From Gammaproteobacteria bacterium UBA3067 (GTDB lineage: Bacteria > Pseudomonadota > Gammaproteobacteria > Pseudomonadales > UBA3067), in NCBI GenBank assembly GCA_002366835.1, contig DFBZ01000038.1:87965-151964 (forward strand): 64,000 nucleotides of DNA, given 5' to 3'. This document shows positions 1 through 8,619 of this stretch, piece by piece. A program made the translations under genes and the position numbers. A model generated the notes under the pieces. That model was given only the letters and a program-made list of their open reading frames with translations, was not told the DNA's origin and searched no databases. How positions within the stretch are numbered: the first letter of the stretch is position 1; each line of letters opens with the position of its first letter.

Positions 1-1622
1 GGAACTTGTGAGATCCGAGGGTGCTCCCAAAGGAAATGGGTAGGGAAGCCAAGTAGAATACGAGGCCAACGAAGGCACCCCGGAAGTCGGATCAGCTCAT
101 AGTAGTCTGAGATTGGGAAAGCCAATCACATAGCACCAAAAGTAGGTGCTCTAGGCAAAGGGGCTGACAGTAGTATCACGGCGTTTAATAGACACATAGA
201 CCGGACAAAGTAGGGCTGGAATCACTATGACAACTGCCTTAAACGCCATAGCATTTAAAGCACAAACCCATCCGCAGCATCGGTTTCAGAATCTCTATGG
301 ACAACTGAATACCGACGCGCTGTATCGCGCATGGAGTAACCTTAATAAACAATCGGCTGCGGGAATAGATGGCGTAACAGCCGGCCAATTTGAACAGCGA
401 TTGCCCGAAAACCTTCACACCTTAGCACAGCAACTCAAAGACAAACGTTTTCGAGTGAACGATGTTAAACGCGTGTACATCCCCAAAGCGAACGGCAAAG
501 AACGCCCCCTGGGCCTGCCCACAGTGGCAGACAAAGTTGTGCAGCAAGCAGTCTCCGAACTACTGCAAAGTATTTGGGAGCAAGACTTTCAGCGCAACAG
601 CTACGGCTACCGCCCGCATAAAAGCGCGCACCAAGCCGTACACAGTCTGCAACTGAACCTGCAATTCAAAGGCTATGGTTATATTGTTGAAGCGGATATC
701 AAAGGCTTCTTCGACAATATGGATCACACTTGGCTCATGCGCATGTTAGAACAGCGCATTGAAGACAAGCGACTGCTCAACCTGATCAATCAATGGCTGA
801 AGGCCAGAATCAAAGAACCGGACGGCTGTTATCACAAACCCGAAGCGGGCACCCCGCAAGGCGGAGTGATTAGTCCGGTACTCGCGAACATCTACCTTCA
901 CTACGCCTTAGATCTCTGGTTCGAGAAGAAGGTCAAACCACAGCTCCAGGGCAGAGCTATGTTGATTCGCTACGCGGACGACTTTGTAGTGGCGTTTCAG
1001 TATCGCCACGAAGCGCGCGCCTTCTACCGAATGTTGACGCCCAGACTGAAGAAATTCAAGCTGGAAGTCGCACCTGAGAAGACCGCCCTGAAACGCTTCA
1101 GTCGCTTTCATCCCAGCCAACACCGCTACTTTGAATTTCTGGGGTTTCGCTTCTACTGGGATACGGATTTCAAAGGCGAGCCACGGCTCAGAAGGAAAAC
1201 CGCCCCGAAGAAACACAAAGCGGCCATGCAGAGTTTTTACCTGTGGATCAAAGAAAATCGTCATAGGCGATTGAATCACCTGATGCCACAGCTAAAGCGC
1301 AAGATCGTGGGCTTCAGAAACTACTTTGGATTACCGGACAACAGTTTGAGTGTGGGCCGCATTTACGGCCATATACTTCATAGCCTGTACAAATGGTTAA
1401 ACCGAAGAAGTCAGCGGCGTAGTTTCACCTGGTCAGGGATGAAAGAGATGTTAAGATATTTCGGAATTCAACCCATGCGCGTGAGTAAACGACTCATTGC
1501 TGTGGATTGGTATTGAGGACCTGTGCTTTACACGGGCAACGATATTATTGAAGAGCCGGATGCGGTAATTCCGCACGTCCGGATCTGTATGGGGGCACCT
1601 CGGCAACGGGGTGTTCTACCAT
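1..1622 (+). mobile_element. Group II intron, 5' end outside window
   Basis: The structured leader at about 1-226 (paired, purine-rich, no ORF), an intron-encoded reverse transcriptase at 227-1516, and a typical domain V/VI tail make up a group II intron. Domain V is visible near 1553-1588: a GAGCCGGATGCGG arm, a short loop and a CCGCACGTCCGGATC arm. Domain VI follows as a GC-rich hairpin ending in TTCTACC near 1620. The exact 3' splice site was not determined; about 1617-1622 fits. The coding frame immediately after it is an ankyrin-repeat protein, so the intron appears to interrupt a gene. The 5' splice site and 5' exon are not in the window, so completeness cannot be judged. Confidence 0.85.
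227..1516 (+). CDS. ltrA: Group II intron reverse transcriptase/maturase
   Basis: This 429-residue intron-encoded protein copies intron RNA into DNA during retrohoming and helps the intron RNA fold for splicing. The reverse transcriptase domain spans about residues 30-310. It contains the QGG motif (211-213) and the catalytic YADD box (249-252), preceded by an RPLGLPTV block near 93-100. A maturase/X-type domain follows at about 320-400, with the usual GFRNYFG segment. The protein ends soon after, with no visible HNH endonuclease domain, which suggests an endonuclease-minus class. The frame is intact and all catalytic residues are present, so it may be active. The start follows the structured intron RNA. 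Confidence 0.93.
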   Translation: MTTALNAIAFKAQTHPQHRFQNLYGQLNTDALYRAWSNLNKQSAAGIDGVTAGQFEQRLPENLHTLAQQLKDKRFRVNDVKRVYIPKANGKERPLGLPTVADKVVQQAVSELLQSIWEQDFQRNSYGYRPHKSAHQAVHSLQLNLQFKGYGYIVEADIKGFFDNMDHTWLMRMLEQRIEDKRLLNLINQWLKARIKEPDGCYHKPEAGTPQGGVISPVLANIYLHYALDLWFEKKVKPQLQGRAMLIRYADDFVVAFQYRHEARAFYRMLTPRLKKFKLEVAPEKTALKRFSRFHPSQHRYFEFLGFRFYWDTDFKGEPRLRRKTAPKKHKAAMQSFYLWIKENRHRRLNHLMPQLKRKIVGFRNYFGLPDNSLSVGRIYGHILHSLYKWLNRRSQRRSFTWSGMKEMLRYFGIQPMRVSKRLIAVDWY

Positions 1623-2153
1623 GACGAGAAAGGGCAAATATCTATCGTAAAGCTACTTATTGCAACAAGATCCTCTATTAATCATATTGACCAAAAAGGC
1701 CGGTCAGCTCTTTGGTATGCGGCCAGCGGAGGTTACCGATCAATCGCCCATCAACTGATTTCTCATCAAGCGAATCTGAATTTCCCTGATCAAAATGGAG
1801 TTACACCGTTGTTTAGAGCGATTCATCAAAATAATTACGACGTTGTGAAGCTGCTGGTTCACCGTGGTGCTAGCCTGAGTTATATCTCCCAAAACGGTAA
1901 CACCGCGTTGATCGCTGCAGTAGTGAAAGGGAGTAGCAACGCTGTTGCATTGTTGCTTGAGCAAGGGATCAATATGTCTCATAGAAATAACAACAGTTTC
2001 ACTGCATTGATGGTTGCGGCTAAAGAGGGGGATGAAGGCATCGTTGAGCAACTACTAAAAGCTGGAGCCAAACCCCGCCGAAAAAATCGTCATGGCCAAT
2101 CGGCCCTGGATATGGCAAACAGCCAGCAGATGATAGAGCTGCTTAAACGTTAA
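1623..2153 (+). CDS. Ankyrin-repeat protein, 3' exon (gene interrupted by intron)
   Basis: The frame downstream of the intron encodes about 175 residues of ankyrin repeats. At least four near-complete repeats of about 33 residues are visible, each with a G-x-(S/T)-A-L or T-P-L core and a later V-x-L-L helix, for example GRSALWYAA, GVTPLFRAI, GNTALIAAV and FTALMVAA. Ankyrin repeats mediate protein-protein contacts. No signal peptide or enzymatic domain is visible in this part. The open frame continues back into intron domain VI (a nominal ATG lies at 1611), but the true start must be in the 5' exon outside the window. Expression of a full protein would need splicing. A stranded 3' fragment is the alternative. 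Confidence 0.75.
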   Translation, partial: DEKGQISIVKLLIATRSSINHIDQKGRSALWYAASGGYRSIAHQLISHQANLNFPDQNGVTPLFRAIHQNNYDVVKLLVHRGASLSYISQNGNTALIAAVVKGSSNAVALLLEQGINMSHRNNNSFTALMVAAKEGDEGIVEQLLKAGAKPRRKNRHGQSALDMANSQQMIELLKR

Positions 2154-2328
2154 GTTATTATGGTAGTGTTCATAAAATAGAAACCCTACATATATTTCTG
2201 CGGAAACGTCCTTCTTGCCATAGATCTCATACTGCCTGTCTGTCTTCATAGTTCATGCGGAGTCATTTTAACTCTACCCCAATTTGACGCGTGCTCTTTA
2301 GCGGGGGCCGTGAATTTATAGACTTAAG

Positions 2329-2360
2329 GAAACAGGAGTAAAGTTATATTAATTCATCAC
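2329..2360 (+). repeat. Left arm of 32-bp inverted repeat flanking the pectinacetylesterase gene
   Basis: This segment matches the reverse complement of 3893-3924 at 30 of 32 positions. It covers the stop codon and first downstream bases of the minus-strand esterase gene. Weaker similarity continues about 10 bases outward. Confidence 0.8.
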
Positions 2361-3755
2361 TTGAGCCCTTAGTTTTTCCATCACTTGAGCTCTTAATTGT
2401 TCTTCTGTAGCTTCCGACCTGCTGCTCGAAATGATACAACTTGGAAAGCAGCTTATATTAAGCCAGTCGGATCCTCTGCTTAAAAAATTTAATGTATATC
2501 TCTGATTGACCATATCATTTACCCAGTTAAAAGCCGGTATCGATTCAGCGCTAGATTCATTATAAAAATTGGGACTTGTGAAGGGGGTTGGCTGATCCGG
2601 TGAATCCAGCAACAAGATATGCCCCATTCCTTCACCAATGTAAAAGCGGTAATTATATCCAGAGGTGGAAAGGAGCATGTAACTTCGTGCTCTAGCGCTC
2701 CACTCCATCATTGACGCCAACAAGGTGGCTGGGTCCAACCATAGATCCTCATTATCGGGGTATTTAGTGACGTTATAAAATAGACTTTGTGTAAAATCGT
2801 AGGCAGTGGTGTATTGACCAATTCTTAAAGTTGGGTAGTGTAGCGTCAGTGCGCTAAGGGAAGAAATTAAGAGTAAGCGAGGGCTGGTAGCAATAGTAAT
2901 ATCAAACGGGTGAGAAATATTGTGCTCTATACCCCATACGCCTCCGGTTACGCCACGCCCCCCCATTGCTGTTTGATAAAAGCTCTCTGAAACAACTCCG
3001 TTAGCGCTATCTAATAAAAGAGAAACCTGGCTAGAAGAAGGCACAATATCCTGGATTGCCGGAGTGTGGTAGACCGCACCGTAACCTCCTGCACTGCTAC
3101 CGGCAATAACAACCTCTTTTGGAGTAAGAACATTTTCAGCCATTTTACTTCGTAGCCAACTTAAAACGACCGTGACATTATCCGCGCCGCGATGGTAGAC
3201 GCTAAAGGTATCCCCCTCAGATCGAGGGTCGGAATATTCAATATCGCGTGACCCCCAATGAACATCGCCCGTACAAGATGGGATAAGTATTTTGGTATAC
3301 CCCATAAGAGGATTCTGCTGTTGCTCCGAAATTATCCCACCAGATGGGCTGCTACTGTGTTCGTTGATAATAGCGATGTCGGTGGCAACGTTTGGGGTGA
3401 ACAGAGGTGTATCGCCTAGATTAGAAAGGCAGGTGGCTGCGTTCCAGCATGCGCCTCCCCCTTCAAAATAGATGAGTAACTTCTCAGGGTCTCCTGGCCG
3501 GTAATAAAAGGAGTAGTCAGTTTCCGATTGGACTGCGTCGTTGTCATCATAGAATGGTGCGCCAGAACAGCCTGGAACAATTTCGCGCAGAGATTCGGCT
3601 GTTGCGCTAACACGGCCATCCTGACGTTTTATTGTTTCACCATAAAGACCTTCCAGTAAATTTTGATCTACTGGAATAGTTTGCCAAGCATTTTCTGCTT
3701 GTGCTGAAAGGCAAATCAACAAAAAAGACCCAGCTAAAATATGAACGATTTTCAT
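2349..3755 (-). CDS. Secreted pectinacetylesterase-like hydrolase
   Basis: The 468-residue protein begins with a clear Sec signal peptide (about residues 1-20, LSAQA before the mature ENAW), so it should be exported. It resembles the pectinacetylesterase/Notum family of serine hydrolases: a YFEGGGACW block (about 96-104) for the oxyanion region and a G-S-S-A-G-G nucleophile elbow with Ser221. A late GMGHILL segment probably carries the catalytic His. Plant and bacterial relatives remove acetyl groups from pectin, but the substrate here is not proven. The C-terminus carries a short tandem duplication of LRAQVM, also visible in the DNA near 2359-2399. The gene stands alone, and an inverted copy of its 3' end lies upstream of it at 3842-3924. 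Confidence 0.8.
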   Translation of the reverse strand: MKIVHILAGSFLLICLSAQAENAWQTIPVDQNLLEGLYGETIKRQDGRVSATAESLREIVPGCSGAPFYDDNDAVQSETDYSFYYRPGDPEKLLIYFEGGGACWNAATCLSNLGDTPLFTPNVATDIAIINEHSSSPSGGIISEQQQNPLMGYTKILIPSCTGDVHWGSRDIEYSDPRSEGDTFSVYHRGADNVTVVLSWLRSKMAENVLTPKEVVIAGSSAGGYGAVYHTPAIQDIVPSSSQVSLLLDSANGVVSESFYQTAMGGRGVTGGVWGIEHNISHPFDITIATSPRLLLISSLSALTLHYPTLRIGQYTTAYDFTQSLFYNVTKYPDNEDLWLDPATLLASMMEWSARARSYMLLSTSGYNYRFYIGEGMGHILLLDSPDQPTPFTSPNFYNESSAESIPAFNWVNDMVNQRYTLNFLSRGSDWLNISCFPSCIISSSRSEATEEQLRAQVMEKLRAQVMN

Positions 3756-3841
3756 AAAATGCGACTCTATTAAATAAGAAAAGTATACATTTTTAGTGAT
3801 AATTCATGATTCACGCGAGAAGGCGATTAACGGTAGCATTG

Positions 3842-3924
3842 ATGGTTCGGAAAATAAAGAGAAGCGAGGGCCAAGGAGAGGAGCAGGGTTCAGTGATGAA
3901 TTAATATAGCTTTACTCTTGTTTC
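3842..3924 (+). pseudogene. Inverted remnant of an esterase-gene 3' end
   Basis: A 20-codon frame (3842-3904) on the plus strand ends in RSEGQGEEQGSVMN, closely resembling the RSEATEEQ...QVMN end of the neighbouring minus-strand esterase. The 32 bases around the stop codon (3893-3924) match the esterase 3' flank at 30 of 32 positions in inverted orientation. It looks like the last scrap of a second esterase copy lost by deletion or rearrangement. Confidence 0.6.
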
Positions 3925-3994
3925 GTTAAATCTATGAGTTCACTGTCCCCGTTAAAGAGGCTGGGTCAAATCAGGGGAGGATTAAGCGTTGCAA

Positions 3995-4420
3995 TCATAC
4001 CTTTTTTGCCTTTTTAACTGCTCGACTGACGGTTAAATAAGGGATTTCAAACTAGGCTCACATTTCCTTCATCGTATAATCACCCGAGAAATAGGCTTGT
4101 GCGATCGTTTCGTCTCGGGCCGCGTATTTTTGTTCATACCAAACCAAGGGTTTAGCGGTAGGCCTTCGCTGTAAGCGTGGTATTTCTTTCAGGTCGTGAT
4201 CACTTTTTTCTTCGCCATAAATTTCCTGGAACTTTTTCACCAAGGAAGTTAAAGGGGGCGGACTCGACTGATTTCACTATTTTCACCGAAGGATTTAATA
4301 CGCTCCTTGGCCAGGAGCACTCAGAGTGGGTGATCAACCATATCAGCGCGAACAGGATTAAGTTCAATACAGCCATAATAGACTAAAGCAAAATGCTCAC
4401 TATGCAGACAAAAGTGGTAT
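3995..4420 (-). pseudogene. Decayed REP-associated tyrosine transposase (RAYT)
   Basis: Read on the minus strand, the segment from about 4420 down to 3995 encodes broken pieces of a RAYT (IS200-like Y1 family) protein. A frame from about 4420 gives LHSEHFALVYYGCIELNPVR, matching the family's YIELNPVRA block, then meets a stop at about HPL. A second frame (4243-4058) gives QRRPTAKPL and then AQAYFSGDYTMKEM. After two in-frame stops the same frame continues as FEIPYLTVSRAVKKAKKV to a stop at 3995-3997, which is the usual C-terminal helix-turn-helix. The catalytic N-terminal HUH part is absent. RAYTs act on REP palindromes; a REP-like palindrome lies at 14555-14616. Confidence 0.72.
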
Positions 4421-4583
4421 TATTACCATTAATACGCTGATCAATTGGTTCATTATAATGGCACTGCCCGGTTCCACCAATTAGGGCAGAAAATCGAGTC
4501 CAAGCATGCTTTAAACTCACCTCAAAGCGCCCTTGGGGTTTCTTGGATCTCCATATTTTTTATCCTTCCAAAGGTCGGCTCTC

Positions 4584-5537
4584 ATGAAAAAGTTAATAAA
4601 GTCCAGTGTTATCCAGGTAGTACAAGTCGTTTCTATTTTTCTTGTTAGCGCTGTTGCACCCTTCGTTTTGGCTAGTGGCCCAGACTGTGATGACACCAGT
4701 GCGGCGGCTTACGGAACGCCAGATGTCGATATGGATGGCTTTTTTATAGGTGCGAACGGATGCCTGTATGATCCGGATTTTGTTTTATCCGATGATGTTC
4801 CGGTAGTCGGCGGCGAGTATGATGCGGGCCAAGAGCTTCTTTTTGTGATTAATGGCGTGCATACAACATCATTACAAACTGATGTGCGCTTGAGGTCTAT
4901 TGCGATAGTAAAAAAACGGCCGGTAATTGGCATTTTTAATGCTCCCTACGAAAATGTGCTCGAGGAAAGTTTTAAATTTATAGATCCCAGAAATAAAGTT
5001 GCTATGACTGTTCGTAGCGAGGCGTATCGCAGAGTTATGAATGGTCGACGTTTTGCAGTAATTGCGATGAGCCAGTCCGGCTTTATGGTCGGGCGGGGGC
5101 TAAGCCGTTTATCTTCGGATCTGTTCTCGGATTTTCCGCTTAGGTACTTCTATCGACAAAAATTGCTCGGCCTGGTTGATGCTGAAACGGTCGGCGCAGT
5201 CGGCCTGCAATACCCTGATGGCCCCAGTTATGTGCACTATGTAAATAGAAGAGATATTGCTCCTTTTCTTGCTGGGGTAATGGCCTCTGGTGCACAGCCT
5301 GGCAGAGGCTCTGTCATTGCTACGTTTTACTATCAAAATGAAAATTGTCTTTTTGGTAGGCTGCCACTGGAGGAGTACCCCGGAGAAGGCGCTGACTTGT
5401 CAGAGGATTTTCGACTCGTAGTGGGGCCATCGGTGCACAGTATTTGTAGTTACGCCTCAAGCGGATTTCCGTTTGAAGCCTTAAGAGATTTTGCGCCAAA
5501 GCGAGGGTTCGCCGAGGTCCCTTTGGATTTGGAATAA
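4584..5537 (+). CDS. Secreted protein of unknown function
   Basis: I do not recognise a named family. From the ATG at 4584 (AAGG about 10 bases upstream) the protein is 317 residues with a positively charged N-terminus and a hydrophobic segment ending in VLASG, a good signal peptide. A longer frame from 4533 would bury this signal and is less likely. The mature part starts with an acidic, Cys-containing stretch (DCDDTSAAAYGTPDVDMDGF) and then shows a pattern reminiscent of an alpha/beta hydrolase: a strand FVINGVH and an AMSQSGFMVGRG elbow that could be a G/A-x-S-x-S-G turn. No convincing Asp/His partners could be assigned. The gene is a single transcription unit next to the RAYT relic. Confidence 0.65.
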   Translation: MKKLIKSSVIQVVQVVSIFLVSAVAPFVLASGPDCDDTSAAAYGTPDVDMDGFFIGANGCLYDPDFVLSDDVPVVGGEYDAGQELLFVINGVHTTSLQTDVRLRSIAIVKKRPVIGIFNAPYENVLEESFKFIDPRNKVAMTVRSEAYRRVMNGRRFAVIAMSQSGFMVGRGLSRLSSDLFSDFPLRYFYRQKLLGLVDAETVGAVGLQYPDGPSYVHYVNRRDIAPFLAGVMASGAQPGRGSVIATFYYQNENCLFGRLPLEEYPGEGADLSEDFRLVVGPSVHSICSYASSGFPFEALRDFAPKRGFAEVPLDLE

Positions 5538-5717
5538 CGGAAACGTTAGCATAAACGCCTTTCGGCGGGTCGTCATAGTCCCATTTAGACGGCCGCTGAG
5601 CGGGGCTGATTACTTCATTTCTCATGCCGCTTGCTCTACCACCTTCTGCTTTGTCGACAATCTGGCGGCTTTAGTCTTGACGCATGCCTAGTATGCGCAT
5701 ATATTGCCGACACTTTC

Positions 5718-6404
5718 ATGCAGGCGATAATTTTGGTTTCTACAGCATATATTACCGAGCAGGCCGTTACTGTCGCGGATAAAACGTTTTTTCAGCTCAG
5801 AAAAGACATCGTCGAAGGGGATATTCTACCTGCCTCAAAGCTAAGTGAAACTGAATTGTCGACAAAGTACGCAGTGAGTCGTTCGGTAATTCGAGAAGCT
5901 ATTAACCGTTTGGAGTCATGCCACCTTGTTGAGCGCAAAGCCAATGTGGGTGCCCGCGTAGTTGCGCTCACACCCGAAGGGTTGGTGGAACTGTATCAGG
6001 TAAGGGAATCCCTCGAGGGTATGGCGGCAAGGCTTGCGGCAAAAAACATGACTGACTCGGAAATAGCCGACTTAAATAGCTTATTAAACTCCCATTTCGA
6101 GGGAGTGAAAGCCGAGGGCTCCTACTACCAGGAAGCGGGTGATCTTGATTTCCATTATCGGATTATTTTGGGCAGCAAAAATAGACCTCTCATTTCTATT
6201 CTTATCGATGGAATTTACCACTTAGTTCGCATGTATCGTGTTCAGCTTGGCATGGCTGGGCCTCGGGTAAGCACAGCATTTGATGAGCACAAACATATTG
6301 TGCAAGCGATTTCTAATCGCGATGAAGAATTGGCAGAAATCCTGATGCGTCGCCACATTTCTTATTCAAAGAATAATATCCAAACAAAATTAATTAAAAA
6401 TTAG
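5718..6404 (+). CDS. GntR-family (FCD) transcriptional regulator of the prp operon
   Basis: The 228-residue protein has an N-terminal winged helix-turn-helix (about residues 20-90, with LSETELSTKYAVSRSVIREAI) and a C-terminal all-helical FCD ligand-binding domain (about 95-215) with the Asp/His positions typical of metal- or acid-binding members (DLDFH, DEHKH). It sits 34 bp upstream of prpB in the same direction, so it is most likely the local regulator of propionate catabolism, responding to a methylcitrate-cycle intermediate. That ligand is inferred. The ATG at 5718 gives the usual family length. The upstream ATG at 5631 would add an atypical 29-residue extension. Neither start has a strong ribosome-binding site. 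Confidence 0.85.
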   Translation: MQAIILVSTAYITEQAVTVADKTFFQLRKDIVEGDILPASKLSETELSTKYAVSRSVIREAINRLESCHLVERKANVGARVVALTPEGLVELYQVRESLEGMAARLAAKNMTDSEIADLNSLLNSHFEGVKAEGSYYQEAGDLDFHYRIILGSKNRPLISILIDGIYHLVRMYRVQLGMAGPRVSTAFDEHKHIVQAISNRDEELAEILMRRHISYSKNNIQTKLIKN

Positions 6405-6438
6405 CTATTTATATCGTTAACCAAAAAGGAAGAAAAAT

Positions 6439-7317
6439 ATGAGCGCAGGAAAAAAGTTCCGTCAGGCCTTGGTCGATAATAAGCCTTTGCAAGTGGTTGG
6501 CACCATCAACGCCTACTCAGCAATGATGGCAAAAAAAATTGGCCATCAAGCTATTTATTTGTCCGGCGGTGGTGTGGCAAATGCGTCTTACGGTTTGCCA
6601 GACTTGGGAATGACCTCATTAAATGATGTATTAGTAGATGTGCAGCGTATTACTGCAGCTTGTGATTTACCTTTGTTAGTGGACATTGATACCGGCTGGG
6701 GTGGTGCATTTAATATTGCAAAAACCGTTCGTGATATGGAAAAAGCCGGTGCGGCAGCGGTGCATATGGAAGACCAGGTTGCACAAAAACGTTGTGGCCA
6801 TCGCCCGAATAAAGAAATTGTTTCTACCGAAGAAATGGTCGATCGAATAAAGGCCGCTGTTGATGCGCGTATTGATCCGGATTTTTTTATTATGGCGCGT
6901 ACTGATTCTTTTGCACAAGAAGGTTTAGAAGCGGCGATTGAACGTGCCAAAGCCTATGTGGCTGCCGGTGCTGATGGTATTTTCGCTGAGGCAGTCAAAA
7001 CCGAAGAGCATTACCGTGCTTTCTCCGAAGCCCTTGATGTGCCGATTCTAGCCAATATTACAGAGTTTGGTCAGACCGAATTATGGAATAAAAAAGAGCT
7101 GGGAGAGTGGGGTGCCGATATGGTGCTTTATCCTCTAAGTGCTTTCCGTGCGATGAATAAAGCAGCAGAAAATGTTTACCAGTCCATTCTTGAAAAGGGT
7201 GATCAAAAGGCCGTGGTGGATACGATGCAAACACGTATGGATTTGTATGATTATCTTGGTTACCACGATTATGAGAACAAGCTGGATGCGTTATTTGCAG
7301 AAGGTAAAAACAAATAG
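6439..7317 (+). CDS. prpB: 2-methylisocitrate lyase
   Basis: PrpB splits 2-methylisocitrate into pyruvate and succinate, the last step of the methylcitrate cycle for propionyl-CoA. The 292-residue protein has the isocitrate lyase/PEP mutase barrel: metal-binding VDIDTGWGG near 81-89, HMEDQ at 109-113 and the signature KRCGH at 117-121 with the catalytic Cys119. Length and motifs match the family and the frame is intact. A ribosome-binding site AAGGAAG lies 7-8 bases before the ATG. It is the first structural gene after the GntR regulator and is followed 61 bp later by prpC. Confidence 0.96.
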   Translation: MSAGKKFRQALVDNKPLQVVGTINAYSAMMAKKIGHQAIYLSGGGVANASYGLPDLGMTSLNDVLVDVQRITAACDLPLLVDIDTGWGGAFNIAKTVRDMEKAGAAAVHMEDQVAQKRCGHRPNKEIVSTEEMVDRIKAAVDARIDPDFFIMARTDSFAQEGLEAAIERAKAYVAAGADGIFAEAVKTEEHYRAFSEALDVPILANITEFGQTELWNKKELGEWGADMVLYPLSAFRAMNKAAENVYQSILEKGDQKAVVDTMQTRMDLYDYLGYHDYENKLDALFAEGKNK

Positions 7318-7378
7318 AACCTTTGCTCGTTTTATTACACATAATTATTAAAAAACAAATGTTTCGGGAGAATATCCA

Positions 7379-8500
7379 ATGGCAAAAGTATTAAGTGGTG
7401 CAGGGCTTCGCGGACAAGTAGCAGGTAAAACCGCCTTGTCGACAGTTGGTAAAACTGGCTCAGGCTTAACCTATCGTGGTTACGATGTGAAAGACTTGGC
7501 TGAATCCTGCCAGTTTGAAGAAGTGGCTTATTTAATTTTGAAAGGCCAGCTACCCAAACAGTCTGAGTTAGATGCCTATAAAGCAGAGCTTCGCACCATG
7601 CGTGGTTTACCGGACGCCTTAAAGGAAGTGCTAGAACGTATTCCTGCCGATGCTCACCCAATGGATGTAATTCGGACAGGTTGTTCTATGCTGGGTAACC
7701 TCGAAACCGAAACGGATTTTGCGCAACAAAGTCAGGCGACTGATCGCATGCTGGCTTGCTTCCCCAGCATAATTTGTTATTGGTATCGTTTTTCACATGA
7801 TGGTGTGCGTATTAACGTTGAAACCGATGACGACTCCATTGGCGGTCATTTTTTACATATGCTGCATGATAAAAAGCCGAGCGCACTGCACGAGCAAGTG
7901 ATGCATGTGTCTTTGATTCTTTATGCTGAGCATGAATTTAATGCCTCTACGTTTACTGCGCGTGTTTGTGCTTCAACTCTTTCTGATATGCATTCCTGCA
8001 TTACCGCTGCGATTGGTTCGTTACGTGGCCCCTTGCATGGTGGTGCAAATGAAGCGGCGATGGAGATGATTCAGAGCTTCTCATCTGCTGATCAGGCCGA
8101 AGAAGAAATGATGGGTAAGTTGGCGCGCAAAGAAAAAATAATGGGTTTTGGTCACGCTATTTATTCCGAGTCAGATCCCCGTAACGATATTATTAAGCAG
8201 TGGTCTGAAAAATTAGCCAAAGACGTGGGTGACGAGGTGCTTTATCCAGTTTCCGTACGCTGTGAAGAGGTCATGTGGCGGGAGAAGAAACTGTTTTGCA
8301 ACGCGGATTTTTTCCACGCATCGGCCTACAACTTTATGGGAATCCCTACTAAATTATTTACGCCCATTTTTGTTATGTCTCGCCTTACCGGTTGGGCTGC
8401 TCATGTGATGGAGCAGCGTGCAGATAATCGTATTATTCGTCCATCTGCCGAATACATTGGTGAAGAGCCGCGCACCGTTTCAGCAATTGCTGAACGTTAA
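7379..8500 (+). CDS. prpC: 2-methylcitrate synthase
   Basis: PrpC condenses propionyl-CoA with oxaloacetate to 2-methylcitrate and belongs to the citrate synthase fold. The 373-residue protein has the conserved active-site His220 (GPLHGGANEA), His259 (MGFGHAIY) and Asp310 (FCNADFFH). The short length and the position between prpB and acnD separate it from housekeeping GltA, which is about 430 residues. A GGGAG ribosome-binding site precedes the ATG. It lies second in the prp operon. Confidence 0.96.
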   Translation: MAKVLSGAGLRGQVAGKTALSTVGKTGSGLTYRGYDVKDLAESCQFEEVAYLILKGQLPKQSELDAYKAELRTMRGLPDALKEVLERIPADAHPMDVIRTGCSMLGNLETETDFAQQSQATDRMLACFPSIICYWYRFSHDGVRINVETDDDSIGGHFLHMLHDKKPSALHEQVMHVSLILYAEHEFNASTFTARVCASTLSDMHSCITAAIGSLRGPLHGGANEAAMEMIQSFSSADQAEEEMMGKLARKEKIMGFGHAIYSESDPRNDIIKQWSEKLAKDVGDEVLYPVSVRCEEVMWREKKLFCNADFFHASAYNFMGIPTKLFTPIFVMSRLTGWAAHVMEQRADNRIIRPSAEYIGEEPRTVSAIAER

Positions 8501-8619
8501 ATAGATAAAGAAAAAGAGTGGCCTGTCATTTTAAGGTCACTCCTTGTGATTTAAATTTGGAACGTAGTTGTGGTTCACGCAGCTACCCCTTACTCAAACA
8601 TTCTCTTGTGGACTAAGTT

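Noticed and set aside
908..1279. 123-codon frame on the minus strand inside the intron RT
   Set aside because: Lies opposite the RT gene, has no family features, and its composition is explained as a shadow of the RT frame.
4177..4386. Plus-strand 69-codon frame
   Set aside because: Opposite strand of the RAYT relic; no coding evidence.
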